Source: Endozoicomonas sp. G2_1
GTDB lineage: Bacteria; Pseudomonadota; Gammaproteobacteria; Enterobacterales; Alteromonadaceae
Assembly (NCBI RefSeq): GCF_017744155.1
Contig: NZ_JAGHQT010000015.1
Coordinates: 29,243 to 93,242, forward strand
Direction of reading: 5' to 3'
DNA length: 64,000 nt
Shown: piece after piece, positions 23,734-31,500 of the stretch
Numbering within the stretch: position 1 is the first letter of the stretch
Layout: each line of letters opens with the position of its first letter
The notes under the pieces: model-generated
Database searches by the model: none
Seen by the model: the letters and a program-made list of their open reading frames with translations, nothing else
What the model was told of the DNA's origin: nothing
Translations under genes and position numbers: made by a program

Positions 23734-24891
23734 TTAAAACTCAAAGCTCAAACCAAGGCTCAAGGTATTATCGGGTTGCGCAACCGCCTGAGTGGCGCTA
23801 GCAGCAAAAGCTAAGCTTGAACTTTCAAACTTGTATTCGCTGTACAGTTTAAAATCTTCAGCCCATTGATAGGCGACGCCCAGGACAGTATATTTAAGCT
23901 CATAGTCTTGGCCGAGCTGTTCGCCGTATTCTTGATCGTCTTCTTGCAAGTGGTTATAGCCCAAATAAATCGAGTAGCGATTGGTGAAGGTATAACGAAG
24001 ATAAGCTTCGAGGCCCTTGGCGTCGATTAAATGACCAAGGTTGTCAATCTCATGGGCTTGGCTTTGCGAATAAACAAGAGCGGCGTAGAGGCCCAAATCG
24101 AATTGGCCGTAGTAACCGCCCAAGGCCCATATTTTATCGTCAATAGTAATGTTTTCGCCATTATTGTCGGTAAATTTGTAGTCGGCAAAGTTGATTGCTA
24201 AGCCAATTTTGGCCAGCGGATTAATGTTGTAGATCACCGAGGCGCCAATTGAGGTGTCTAATTCACCTTCGCCGGCAATATCTAAATCATTGTCTTCGAC
24301 GTTAATGACGTCATCAGTTGCTTGAATTTGAGCGCTAACTTCAAACTTATTAAACTGGTTGCGCCACTGTAATACTTGCTCTGCTCGACCAGTACCAGAA
24401 ACGCCGCCGTCGGTACCAAAGTTAAAGGTACCGCTGGCGCGGCCACTGAAGGTATTCATAACGTCGGTGAATTTAGTGACGTCGTAATAGGTTGACCACT
24501 GTTTGCCAACTGAAAATTTACCCCATTTGGGGTGAGATAAGCCGACATAACCAAGGCGTTGCCATATTGATTCGTCTTGATCATCGGCGGCTCGCAATGA
24601 GTCACCGCTCAAGGCTAGGCTGCCATCGGTGTCAATAATGTCTAAGCCCCATTCGGCGCCAGCATAAGCTAGCCACTGATTGTCGAGCTTACGAGTAAAT
24701 TTGATGCCAATGCGCGATAAGCTATCGGTAAGCTCGCTAATGTCATCATTATTAATGTAATCGGCAGTAAATCTGCCATAGAAACGCCCACTGTCTCTTT
24801 GGTTTTCAATTAATTCAATGGCACTACTGCTAGCAGCTACCAACGATAGTAATAGCCCTGAGATAGTTGATACATTGATTGCCGCGCGCAA
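23734..24891 (-). CDS. Outer-membrane porin (OmpC-like, 16-strand family)
   Basis: The 385-residue product has a signal peptide (LLLSLVAASSSA) and repeated amphipathic strands. It opens GRFYGRFTADYINNDDISEL, contains the family segment KWGKFSVGKQWSTYYDVTKF, and ends LSLGLSFEF with a C-terminal Phe required for BAM assembly. It is a trimeric diffusion porin of the gram-negative porin family. Many acidic residues (DDQDES, EDNDLD) suggest marine adaptation or cation preference. It is transcribed before gltS. A striking 34-base palindrome lies 105 bases upstream of its start. Confidence 0.88.
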   Translation of the reverse strand: MRAAINVSTISGLLLSLVAASSSAIELIENQRDSGRFYGRFTADYINNDDISELTDSLSRIGIKFTRKLDNQWLAYAGAEWGLDIIDTDGSLALSGDSLRAADDQDESIWQRLGYVGLSHPKWGKFSVGKQWSTYYDVTKFTDVMNTFSGRASGTFNFGTDGGVSGTGRAEQVLQWRNQFNKFEVSAQIQATDDVINVEDNDLDIAGEGELDTSIGASVIYNINPLAKIGLAINFADYKFTDNNGENITIDDKIWALGGYYGQFDLGLYAALVYSQSQAHEIDNLGHLIDAKGLEAYLRYTFTNRYSIYLGYNHLQEDDQEYGEQLGQDYELKYTVLGVAYQWAEDFKLYSEYKFESSSLAFAASATQAVAQPDNTLSLGLSFEF

Positions 24892-24996
24892 AGTAAAGCT
24901 CCTGTGATTGCTTATGTCGAATTGAGATGTTGTAGATTAGCTTTTGGCTAATCAATTGTTAGTGCAGATATTTTACGGGAGGCTGAACGCAAATTA

Positions 24997-25030
24997 AACA
25001 ACAAATAGAGTTTTAACTCTATTTGTTGTT
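24997..25030. repeat. Perfect AT-rich 34-base palindrome upstream of the porin
   Basis: AACAACAAATAGAGTT (24997-25012) and AACTCTATTTGTTGTT (25015-25030) are exact inverted 16-mers separated by TT. The stem is AT-rich. It lies between the TPR gene's 3' end and the porin's 5' end (both on the minus strand). It could end the upstream transcript or be a binding site for a regulator of the porin. Confidence 0.65.
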
Positions 25031-25106
25031 CTAGGTCAAAAATATAAACTGACGGGCTATTACTAAGTGTTTATTCGACAAGACTAAAAGGTAGGTTGCG
25101 TCGAGT

Positions 25107-25138
25107 TATCCCCAATGTTCTCAAGACTATTGGGGATA
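25107..25138 (-). terminator. Hairpin after the TPR gene
   Basis: TATCCCCAAT (25107-25116) and ATTGGGGATA (25129-25138) form a perfect 10-bp stem with a 12-base loop, eight bases beyond the TPR gene stop. There is no clear U-tract, so terminator activity is uncertain. Confidence 0.4.
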
Positions 25139-25146
25139 TATTTGCA

Positions 25147-26298
25147 TTACAAGCGCCTCATTGCTCTTTTTACATTGCGCTTTAAATCAGCTTCTAGCTC
25201 TTTACTGGTGAGCTGATCAAAAAGCTCCTTTGCTTTTAAAGAGTTATCGGCCATCTGGTAAAGACTTGCTAAGCGGTAGTCTGCCCAGTTTTTGTCAGGC
25301 AAATTTTCGTTTAATTCTTGTTCGCGATAGTGAGTCAGTGCATTAATACCTTGCTGATAATAGTTATCGGCAAACATCGCGGTGCGGCCAATTTGGTAAT
25401 AAGCGAGTTGTTGGTAATAACGATTGGTTTGGTGGTATTTACTGACGCTCGCTTGTGAATGTTCAGGACTAACCGGTTGACTTTCATTTTCATTGTTTAG
25501 CGTTGCTTGAGTAAAATAGGCTATTGCTTTGTCGTAGTCTTCTTGGGCTTGGTAATGGAAACCCAGTTCAACATTGGCCGATGGTGACAAGGTCTCGAGT
25601 GTTGTCAGCTTGGCGATAATTTGTTGCGTTTTTTCTGTATCTGATTGATTTGAGTAAACCTTTAGTTCAGCGAGTAAACCGTCAAGTTGTGAAACTTGAG
25701 CTATTTTTTCGGCCATTGCCAAGGCTTTTTTATTTGAGCCACCAACTATGGATGGGGCTTCGAGATAATAAACTACCAGCGCCTGCATCGCTTTCAGATG
25801 CTTGCTGTTAAGCTCAACGGCTCGCTCAAAAGCCTTTTGGGTTGCTTTGGCATATCCCGGCTTTTTAAATATTGAACTTCGTTGCAACATTTCAGCATTA
25901 GCGACCCCAAGCCAATAATGATAATCAGCACTTTCTACTTGGCCTGTTTTATTATTTTGGACAAGGCTTTGACTCAAGCCTTGTCCAATAGTATGTTCAA
26001 CGGCTTGTTCGAAGTTAGTTACCGCTTGTTTAAAATTATGCTTTTTTAGCGCAATACGACCGAGGTAAAAGTGGCTTTGTGCTAATGACTGTTTATTTTC
26101 AATGTTACTTTTGAACACTTGGCTGGCTTGTTGATATTGTTTTTGGTCGAACAGAGCAATACCGTTTTGTGCTGCCAAGCTATTTAGCGAGAACAACGGC
26201 AGAGCGGTAAACGCCAACATTGCCGATAACGAAACAGCACAGGTCATTAGTTTGCCACGTTTTTTAACGGTTGAATTGTGATTGGTCGCTTGTTTCAT
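25147..26298 (-). CDS. Exported TPR-repeat protein
   Basis: The start is placed at 26298 because a signal peptide begins there (MTCAVSLSAMLAFTALPLFS, cut near LAA-QNG) and AAAAGG lies seven bases upstream. An alternative ATG at 26445 also has a strong AAAAGGA but adds 49 basic residues before the signal peptide. From the mature start the protein is built of TPR units: GIALFDQKQYQQASQVF, SHFYLGRIALKKHNFKQAV, HYWLGVANAEML, VELGFHYQAQEDYDKAIAYF, and DYRLASLYQMADNSLKAKEL. It is a periplasmic protein-interaction scaffold. It lies downstream of a DUF2306-like membrane gene, probably in one operon that faces a two-component system. Confidence 0.8.
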   Translation of the reverse strand: MKQATNHNSTVKKRGKLMTCAVSLSAMLAFTALPLFSLNSLAAQNGIALFDQKQYQQASQVFKSNIENKQSLAQSHFYLGRIALKKHNFKQAVTNFEQAVEHTIGQGLSQSLVQNNKTGQVESADYHYWLGVANAEMLQRSSIFKKPGYAKATQKAFERAVELNSKHLKAMQALVVYYLEAPSIVGGSNKKALAMAEKIAQVSQLDGLLAELKVYSNQSDTEKTQQIIAKLTTLETLSPSANVELGFHYQAQEDYDKAIAYFTQATLNNENESQPVSPEHSQASVSKYHQTNRYYQQLAYYQIGRTAMFADNYYQQGINALTHYREQELNENLPDKNWADYRLASLYQMADNSLKAKELFDQLTSKELEADLKRNVKRAMRRL

Positions 26299-26458
26299 GC
26301 TTGTGCCTTTTACTGTTGTTGTTTGGAAAATCGCTTTTATTGTCTTAAGTTTGTATTTTGAATTTAAACGGTTTTCTGTATTTAAGTTACGTTCAATAAT
26401 TAAGTTACACGCTTTATTTAGCTTATCTCGTTTATGTGTAAGCATTGTGTCATTCCTT

Positions 26459-27202
26459 TTAGTTAACGCGATATTGCTGGCGGTATTTTTTAGCGAGGCG
26501 ATTCACACAAATGCCGCCGATAACACCTGGTAATACCCAGAACATGATTTGCCATTGCTCGGCAATAAAACCCTCTAACAGACGTCTGCCACCAAAAGCG
26601 AAAAATGCGGTGTAAGCACCAATGCCAGCGCCGATGATGTTGGTCAAATGCTCAACTAACCACTCACGTGCTTTAAGCTCCTTTTTAAAGATATAACTTA
26701 GTAGTCGGTATGAATTCACTAAGCACAAAGCAGCGAATATTTGCAGTAATACGAATTGTGATGTGATGCCGAGGTAGGCAACATAAGGCGAAATAAGGGC
26801 CATCATGACAATTGGCAATAAGTGAGGTAACTTGCGAAGTGGTTGCCGGTCATTCTTACATTTTAGTACTAAGATCGAATGTCTGGTGGTGTTAAGTACC
26901 AATAATGACAACATCAATAAAAACCATGCAAATAGTCGGCTGCGTTCACTGACCACAGCAACCTGATAACTAGAGAGGGCCATTTGAGGGTCTTTAACCG
27001 CGAGCGGGTCAATTAAGACCATCAAGGTAATAATAATGCCGGTGCCGGCGACTGTTAGCATACCGTATTCAAACCACTTGCCGGCTTTAATGTGAAAGGC
27101 ACTGCCTTTTTTGGCAATTACCGGTAACCAAAAAGTGATTAACGAGACACTGCCGACCAAAATGTGTAAGTACAATAAAAATGAGTAAGTTGTGTAGTAC
27201 AT
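26459..27202 (-). CDS. DUF2306-like multi-pass membrane protein
   Basis: The start is set at 27202 (MYYTTYSFLLYLHILVGSVS) because a perfect AAGGAG lies seven bases upstream; a longer frame to 27271 is unlikely. The 247-residue protein has about seven hydrophobic helices and the opening LHILVGSVSLITFWLPVIAKKGSAFHIKAG pattern of DUF2306-type predicted membrane proteins, with conserved histidines in the first helix and loop. Function unknown; histidines could bind heme or metal. Its 3' end lies 13 bases from the alternative TPR start, so the two genes are likely coupled, and both face the two-component genes. Confidence 0.7.
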   Translation of the reverse strand: MYYTTYSFLLYLHILVGSVSLITFWLPVIAKKGSAFHIKAGKWFEYGMLTVAGTGIIITLMVLIDPLAVKDPQMALSSYQVAVVSERSRLFAWFLLMLSLLVLNTTRHSILVLKCKNDRQPLRKLPHLLPIVMMALISPYVAYLGITSQFVLLQIFAALCLVNSYRLLSYIFKKELKAREWLVEHLTNIIGAGIGAYTAFFAFGGRRLLEGFIAEQWQIMFWVLPGVIGGICVNRLAKKYRQQYRVN

Positions 27203-27259
27203 AGTGTTGCTCCTTGACTGTTGACGCCATTTTATTGAGCACAAAGCTTGAGTTTCAGT

Positions 27260-27294
27260 GCCAAAAGTCACTTTTTAAAACCGTGACTTTTGGC
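27260..27294. promoter_or_regulatory. Inverted repeat between DUF2306-like gene and sensor kinase gene
   Basis: GCCAAAAGTCAC (27260-27271) and GTGACTTTTGGC (27283-27294) are a perfect 12-bp inverted repeat with an 11-base spacer, centre-to-centre 23 bp. It lies in the divergent gap and is a strong operator candidate for the adjacent LuxR-type response regulator. Confidence 0.6.
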
Positions 27295-27399
27295 CTATAT
27301 GAAATTATTGAGGTATTTGCGATAATCGATTTATATGACGTATTTTTGTAAATAAAATCAATAAAAATATATGGTTATCACAATTAGGTTAATGAAAGT

Positions 27400-28578
27400 A
27401 TGAAGCTGAAAAGAGTCTCGCTACAGTTGAGTTGGTTAGATGGCTTAGCGGTGGTCACATGGGGGCTAGTTTTTGCTATTTCGCTGTTTATTTTACAGGG
27501 CAGCAGCGCTGATTATCAGGAGTTTAGCAAACCGATTGTTGGTTGTTTTGTGCTTTATATTATTGCGTTTTTCGGCGCGACTCGAAGTGGTCAATTTATC
27601 ACGTTCAAGTACATCCAAGAGTTATTTTATTTTGTTCAGCTATTGAGTGCTGTTGGCATTATGTTGATGTTTCCCGCCGACTATACGCCAATTCTTACGA
27701 TTATTTGGGCGGGAATGCTAATTCACTTTTTCAGTTTTCGAACTTCTGTGGTTATTTTAATTGCGGTCGTCATCGTATGGTTTTCACTCTACAGTTGGCG
27801 TTGGGACAAAGAGCACGTTTACTTTACCGCGTCACTCTATGGTACGTTCCACTTGTTTTCACTGTTGATGAGCCGGCAAACTCAACTAGCAGAGCAAGCT
27901 CGAGAACAGGCTGATCAGCTCAACCGACAACTGCTCGCCACTCAACACTTATTAACCCAATCAACTCAGCAACATGAGCGCACTCGAATTGCCCGCGAAC
28001 TTCACGATTTACTGGGCCACCACTTAACTGCATTGACCATTAATTTACAGGTTAGCGCGCATTTGTGCGCCAGTGCTGGCAATCAAGAAGCAAAAGACAA
28101 AGTCGATCAAAGCTATGCCTTAGCTAAGTTATTGTTGAGCGATGTGCGAGAAGCGGTCAGTACGATTAAGGCGAACGATGGCATGGATTTAACCAGCGCC
28201 ATTGAAATGTTGATTAAAGACGTCCCCAAACTAACTATTCATTATCAAAGCAGTGAGCAAGTGGACCAAGTCCTCAATATCGAAGGGCTACAGATTGCCA
28301 ATGATATTATTCGCATTATTCAAGAGGCGATGACCAATACCTTGCGTCACAGCAGTGCCACTGACTTTTGGATGACTCTTGATTTGGCCGATAACAATAT
28401 TGTGCTGGTTATGTACGACAATGGTCGCGCGCCAAAATCACTTACCTTGGGCAATGGCTTACGGGGTATCTCTGAACGAGCAAGTGCACTCAATGGCAAC
28501 GCCGATTTTGATATTAGTGGTGGTTTTCTCGCCATCTCAATTGCTATTCCCGTTATTAATCTTGAGCAAGGGCGTTAA
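27400..28578 (+). CDS. Sensor histidine kinase, NarL/DesK-type (HisKA_3)
   Basis: The 392-residue protein has about five to six transmembrane helices in residues 12-155 with little periplasmic exposure, resembling DesK-type membrane sensors. A coiled segment (QAREQADQLNRQLLATQHLL) leads to the dimerisation/phosphoacceptor box RTRIARELHDLLGHHLTALT, with His202 as the phosphorylated residue. The HATPase domain shows IIQEAMTNTLRHSSAT and GNGLRGISERA. A membrane or redox state could be the signal; this is inference. Its stop is two bases before the response regulator ATG, so the pair is co-translated. Confidence 0.9.
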   Translation: MKLKRVSLQLSWLDGLAVVTWGLVFAISLFILQGSSADYQEFSKPIVGCFVLYIIAFFGATRSGQFITFKYIQELFYFVQLLSAVGIMLMFPADYTPILTIIWAGMLIHFFSFRTSVVILIAVVIVWFSLYSWRWDKEHVYFTASLYGTFHLFSLLMSRQTQLAEQAREQADQLNRQLLATQHLLTQSTQQHERTRIARELHDLLGHHLTALTINLQVSAHLCASAGNQEAKDKVDQSYALAKLLLSDVREAVSTIKANDGMDLTSAIEMLIKDVPKLTIHYQSSEQVDQVLNIEGLQIANDIIRIIQEAMTNTLRHSSATDFWMTLDLADNNIVLVMYDNGRAPKSLTLGNGLRGISERASALNGNADFDISGGFLAISIAIPVINLEQGR

Positions 28579-28580
28579 TC

Positions 28581-29228
28581 ATGACCATCAAAATTCTATT
28601 AGTTGATGACCAAAATTTGGTGCGAGCGGGTATTAAAAGTTTACTCGGGCTGTCAGAAAAAGTCTCGGTAGTGGCAGAAGCAAGTGATGGCAGCGAGGTC
28701 TTAGCAAAAGTTGAGGCAACTGAACCTGATGTTATTTTGTTGGATTTGTCGATGCCGGTGATGGATGGCATTGCGACACTAGCAGCGTTAAATCAAGCCA
28801 ACATTGCGACGCCGGTTGTGATACTAACGACATTTGATGATCACGAGCTCGTACTTCGGGGGCTGAAAGCCGGTGCCAAAGGCTATTTACTCAAAGATGT
28901 TTCGCTAGATTCACTGATTCAAGCCATCGAAACCGTTGACAATGGTGAAACCCTAGTTCAACCAGCGTTGACCGAACGCTTACTGCAAGGCTTATCAACA
29001 ATCGCGCCTGAATTTGAATTACCCGCTGCGATAGAAGCGTTAACCACCAAAGAAACGGAAGTATTGCGTTTAATGGCGAGTGGCTATTCCAACAAAGAAA
29101 TTTCTACGGCCTTGTTTAAGTCTGAGGGCACAGTGAAAAACCACGTTTCTAGCATATTGACTAAACTAGGCGTTCGCGATCGCACTCGAGCTGTGTTGTT
29201 AGCTATTGAAAAGGGGCTATTGAGTTAA
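28581..29228 (+). CDS. Response regulator, NarL/LuxR family
   Basis: Product of 215 residues. The receiver domain (residues 1-120) begins IKILLVDDQNLVRAGIKSLL, with Asp55 in VILLDLSMPVMDG as phosphoacceptor, Thr near ILTTFDD and Lys in KGYLLKD. The C-terminal LuxR HTH (about 150-210) reads LTTKETEVLRLMASGYSNKE, then SEGTVKNHVSSILTKLGV. It is a cytoplasmic DNA-binding response regulator paired with the upstream kinase. The inverted repeat at 27260-27294, in front of both divergent units, is the best candidate binding site. Confidence 0.92.
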   Translation: MTIKILLVDDQNLVRAGIKSLLGLSEKVSVVAEASDGSEVLAKVEATEPDVILLDLSMPVMDGIATLAALNQANIATPVVILTTFDDHELVLRGLKAGAKGYLLKDVSLDSLIQAIETVDNGETLVQPALTERLLQGLSTIAPEFELPAAIEALTTKETEVLRLMASGYSNKEISTALFKSEGTVKNHVSSILTKLGVRDRTRAVLLAIEKGLLS

Positions 29229-29403
29229 CCTTTTAGCCATTGAATGAGTGAGTCAAATACTCAACGACTCTATACTTTTATGGAAATAGGTTTGGTAATT
29301 AAATTACATTTGTTGTGTGTTTTGTTGATCTTTAAATTTTTATGGTGTAAAAAAACAACATAAAGAGTTTTTTATCACGTAAATAAAACCTGAGAGGTCT
29401 ATT

Positions 29404-29547
29404 ATGGAAGCAAAGAACACATTGTTGAAAGAAAATAATAGCGTTGAGCATTCAGAGTTCGATTACGACAACAGCGGTTGGCCACGAGACTTTGATATTA
29501 GAGTGGAAGTTGCTGAGCAGCGTGAAATTCTTGATCAAGCCGATTGA
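29404..29547 (+). CDS. Small acidic protein, 47 residues
   Basis: The ATG at 29404 follows GAGAGG at eight-base spacing and the frame ends at a TGA followed by a strong intrinsic terminator. The product, MEAKNTLLKENNSVEHSEFD and then DFDIRVEVAEQREILDQAD, is acidic, soluble and without export signal or membrane helix. It may be distantly related to PA3496-type small proteins by its C-terminal charged helix; I cannot confirm it. The dedicated terminator suggests its own transcript. A longer frame on another phase overlaps but starts without a ribosome binding site. Confidence 0.6.
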   Translation: MEAKNTLLKENNSVEHSEFDYDNSGWPRDFDIRVEVAEQREILDQAD

Positions 29548-29589
29548 TCTAAATATAAGACAAACACGAAATAAACCTTCATTAAAAAA

Positions 29590-29619
29590 GGGAATATTGC
29601 ATGGCAATATTCCCTTTTT
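29590..29619. terminator. Bidirectional rho-independent terminator
   Basis: GGGAATATTGC (29590-29600) pairs with GCAATATTCCC (29604-29614), loop ATG, then TTTTT. A-residues on the left give a U-run on the minus strand too, so it ends both the small acidic gene and the convergent acyl-CoA ligase gene. Confidence 0.9.
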
Positions 29620-29693
29620 GTTTACGTGACGATTGGGTCATCTTAGCGCAGCGTTTAAAATATTTTTATCCGCCTTAACGCTTGCAAGAGAAA

Positions 29694-31256
29694 TTAATCG
29701 CGCAGCTCTTTGCGCAATACTTTACCGACAGAAGATTTTGGCAGCTCATCTAATACGACAATATTTTTAGGCACCTTGTACGGTGTCAGTTGCTCGCGAC
29801 AGTAGCTAATGATATCGTCAGTTGATACCTCTTCACTGACGGTAATATAAGCCCAAATAGCTTCACCCGTTTTTTCACTTGGCTTACCGACAACTGCTGC
29901 TTCAGAAATAGCACTGTGGCGAGTCAAGACATCTTCAATTTCATTAGGGTAAACATTAAAGCCCGAGACTAAGATCATATCTTTTAAGCGGTCGACAATC
30001 TTAATTGTGCCGCTTGGTTGAACAACACCAACATCACCCGTTTTAAAGAACCCGTCAGCAGTAAATACTTTATCGTTTTCATCTTCGCGGCCCCAATAAC
30101 CTAGCATAACCTGAGGGCCTTTAACGACAATCTCGCCTTCTTCGCCGTCAGCGACGACTTGACCGTTAGCATCGCGCAACTGCACCTCAGTATTTGCTAA
30201 CGGGTAGCCCACAGTACCAAGTTCTTCTTGACCTGGCTTGTTGAAACAAACCACAGGGCTTGTTTCTGATAGGCCATAGCCTTCGGTAATTGTACAGCCT
30301 GTTAACGTTGTCCACTTATTGGCGGCATCAGGAGTAAGAGTTGTACCACCAGAGATCGTTAGTTTTAATGTATCGAAGTTCAACGCTTTAAACGGTGGGT
30401 ATTGGCTAAGGCCGACAAACAATGTGTTGATACCGGTAAAGGCAGTAAACCTTTGGTCGGTCATGCTATTAACAAATTCGTCAGGGTTTTGTGGGTTGCT
30501 AATTAAAATATTGTTGCCGCCAATACCACCAACGTAGAGTAAATTTACCGCAAATGCATAGATGTGATACAGCGGTAATGGTGTGACAAAAGCTTCTTCG
30601 CCTTCGGTGAGTTTGTCGCCAAAGTGTTGGCCAATTTGGTTAACGTTACTCAGCAAGCTCTTGTGGGTAAGGCTTGCGCCTTTTGATACACCTGTTGTGC
30701 CACCGGTATATTGAAGTAAGGCAATTTCGTTCTCTTCAATTGCTTGTAATGGCTTCAGCGCGGTTGAATTGCCGCTTGTTAATATGGCACTAAACTCATG
30801 GCTCGACGCTTGAGCCGATTCGCCAAGTTTGGCTAGTTCACTATTGCCACCAATACCAATAATATTTTGAATATCAGTATCATTGACAAAACCTGCGAGC
30901 TTTGGTGATAAGGCATCGAGAATAAACAGTGCTTTTACGCCAGCATCGGTAAATTGGTGCTGCATTTCTCGAGGGGTGTACATAGGGTTAGTGTTAACAA
31001 TAACTAAACCAGCTTTAAAGGCGGCGTAAACAATAATCGGGTAGGCGAGACAGTTGGGAAGTTGAATGGCAATTCGGTCGCCTTGCTCGAGCGCGGTTTG
31101 ATGTTGTAACCAGCTCGCTAATACGGTTGAGCGCTGATCGAGCTGTTGGTAAGTGATGCTTTCTCCTTGACAGGTAAAGGCAACTTTATCAGCGTAATCT
31201 TGTACGTTTTCTTGAAGAAATTCGACGATGGTTTTAGCTTGATGTAATTTGGTCAT
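29694..31256 (-). CDS. Long-chain acyl-CoA ligase (FadD-type AMP-binding)
   Basis: The 520-residue enzyme shows the AMP-forming ligase motifs: P-loop LLQYTGGTTGVSKGA, the A5 motif GYGLSETSPVVCF, the A7 motif FFKTGDVGVVQPSG, and the A10 lysine in LPKSSVGKVLRKEL. It activates fatty acids to acyl-CoA through an acyl-adenylate at the inner membrane or cytoplasm for beta-oxidation or lipid use. It is divergent from an AraC regulator, and two tandem 17-base repeats between them suggest AraC-type control. The exact chain-length specificity is not visible. Confidence 0.88.
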   Translation of the reverse strand: MTKLHQAKTIVEFLQENVQDYADKVAFTCQGESITYQQLDQRSTVLASWLQHQTALEQGDRIAIQLPNCLAYPIIVYAAFKAGLVIVNTNPMYTPREMQHQFTDAGVKALFILDALSPKLAGFVNDTDIQNIIGIGGNSELAKLGESAQASSHEFSAILTSGNSTALKPLQAIEENEIALLQYTGGTTGVSKGASLTHKSLLSNVNQIGQHFGDKLTEGEEAFVTPLPLYHIYAFAVNLLYVGGIGGNNILISNPQNPDEFVNSMTDQRFTAFTGINTLFVGLSQYPPFKALNFDTLKLTISGGTTLTPDAANKWTTLTGCTITEGYGLSETSPVVCFNKPGQEELGTVGYPLANTEVQLRDANGQVVADGEEGEIVVKGPQVMLGYWGREDENDKVFTADGFFKTGDVGVVQPSGTIKIVDRLKDMILVSGFNVYPNEIEDVLTRHSAISEAAVVGKPSEKTGEAIWAYITVSEEVSTDDIISYCREQLTPYKVPKNIVVLDELPKSSVGKVLRKELRD

Positions 31257-31388
31257 TCGCTACTCTCTACTGGTTATCTTGTTATAGTTTTATCCTGATT
31301 TTTGCACTGGTATTGAAATACCACCCCTGTACTCAGCGCATATATTTAAAATAGTAGTGATAAAGTGCTGGCTTGTTTATGTTGAAGT

Positions 31389-31427
31389 CGGACATAATGT
31401 ATGTCATAAGCGGACAGTTTGTTTGTC
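31389..31427. promoter_or_regulatory. Tandem AraC-type operator candidate
   Basis: CGGACA-N7-TGTC occurs twice in direct orientation (31389-31405 and 31411-31427), 22 bp apart, about two helical turns. Each copy is itself a GACA/TGTC dyad. They lie between the acyl-CoA ligase gene and the AraC gene, as direct-repeat sites for an AraC protein would. Confidence 0.6.
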
Positions 31428-31500
31428 AAGCTGAACATTTTTGTTGTTCTTTTAGGCAGGGAAGTCGTTTTTGGCTAGTGAAAAACTATAGTGGAGTTGT

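Noticed and set aside
26299..26445. N-terminal extension of the TPR protein by 49 residues
   Set aside because: It has a good AAAAGGA site, but the added segment is basic and would bury the signal peptide. I kept the shorter start and state the alternative in the feature.
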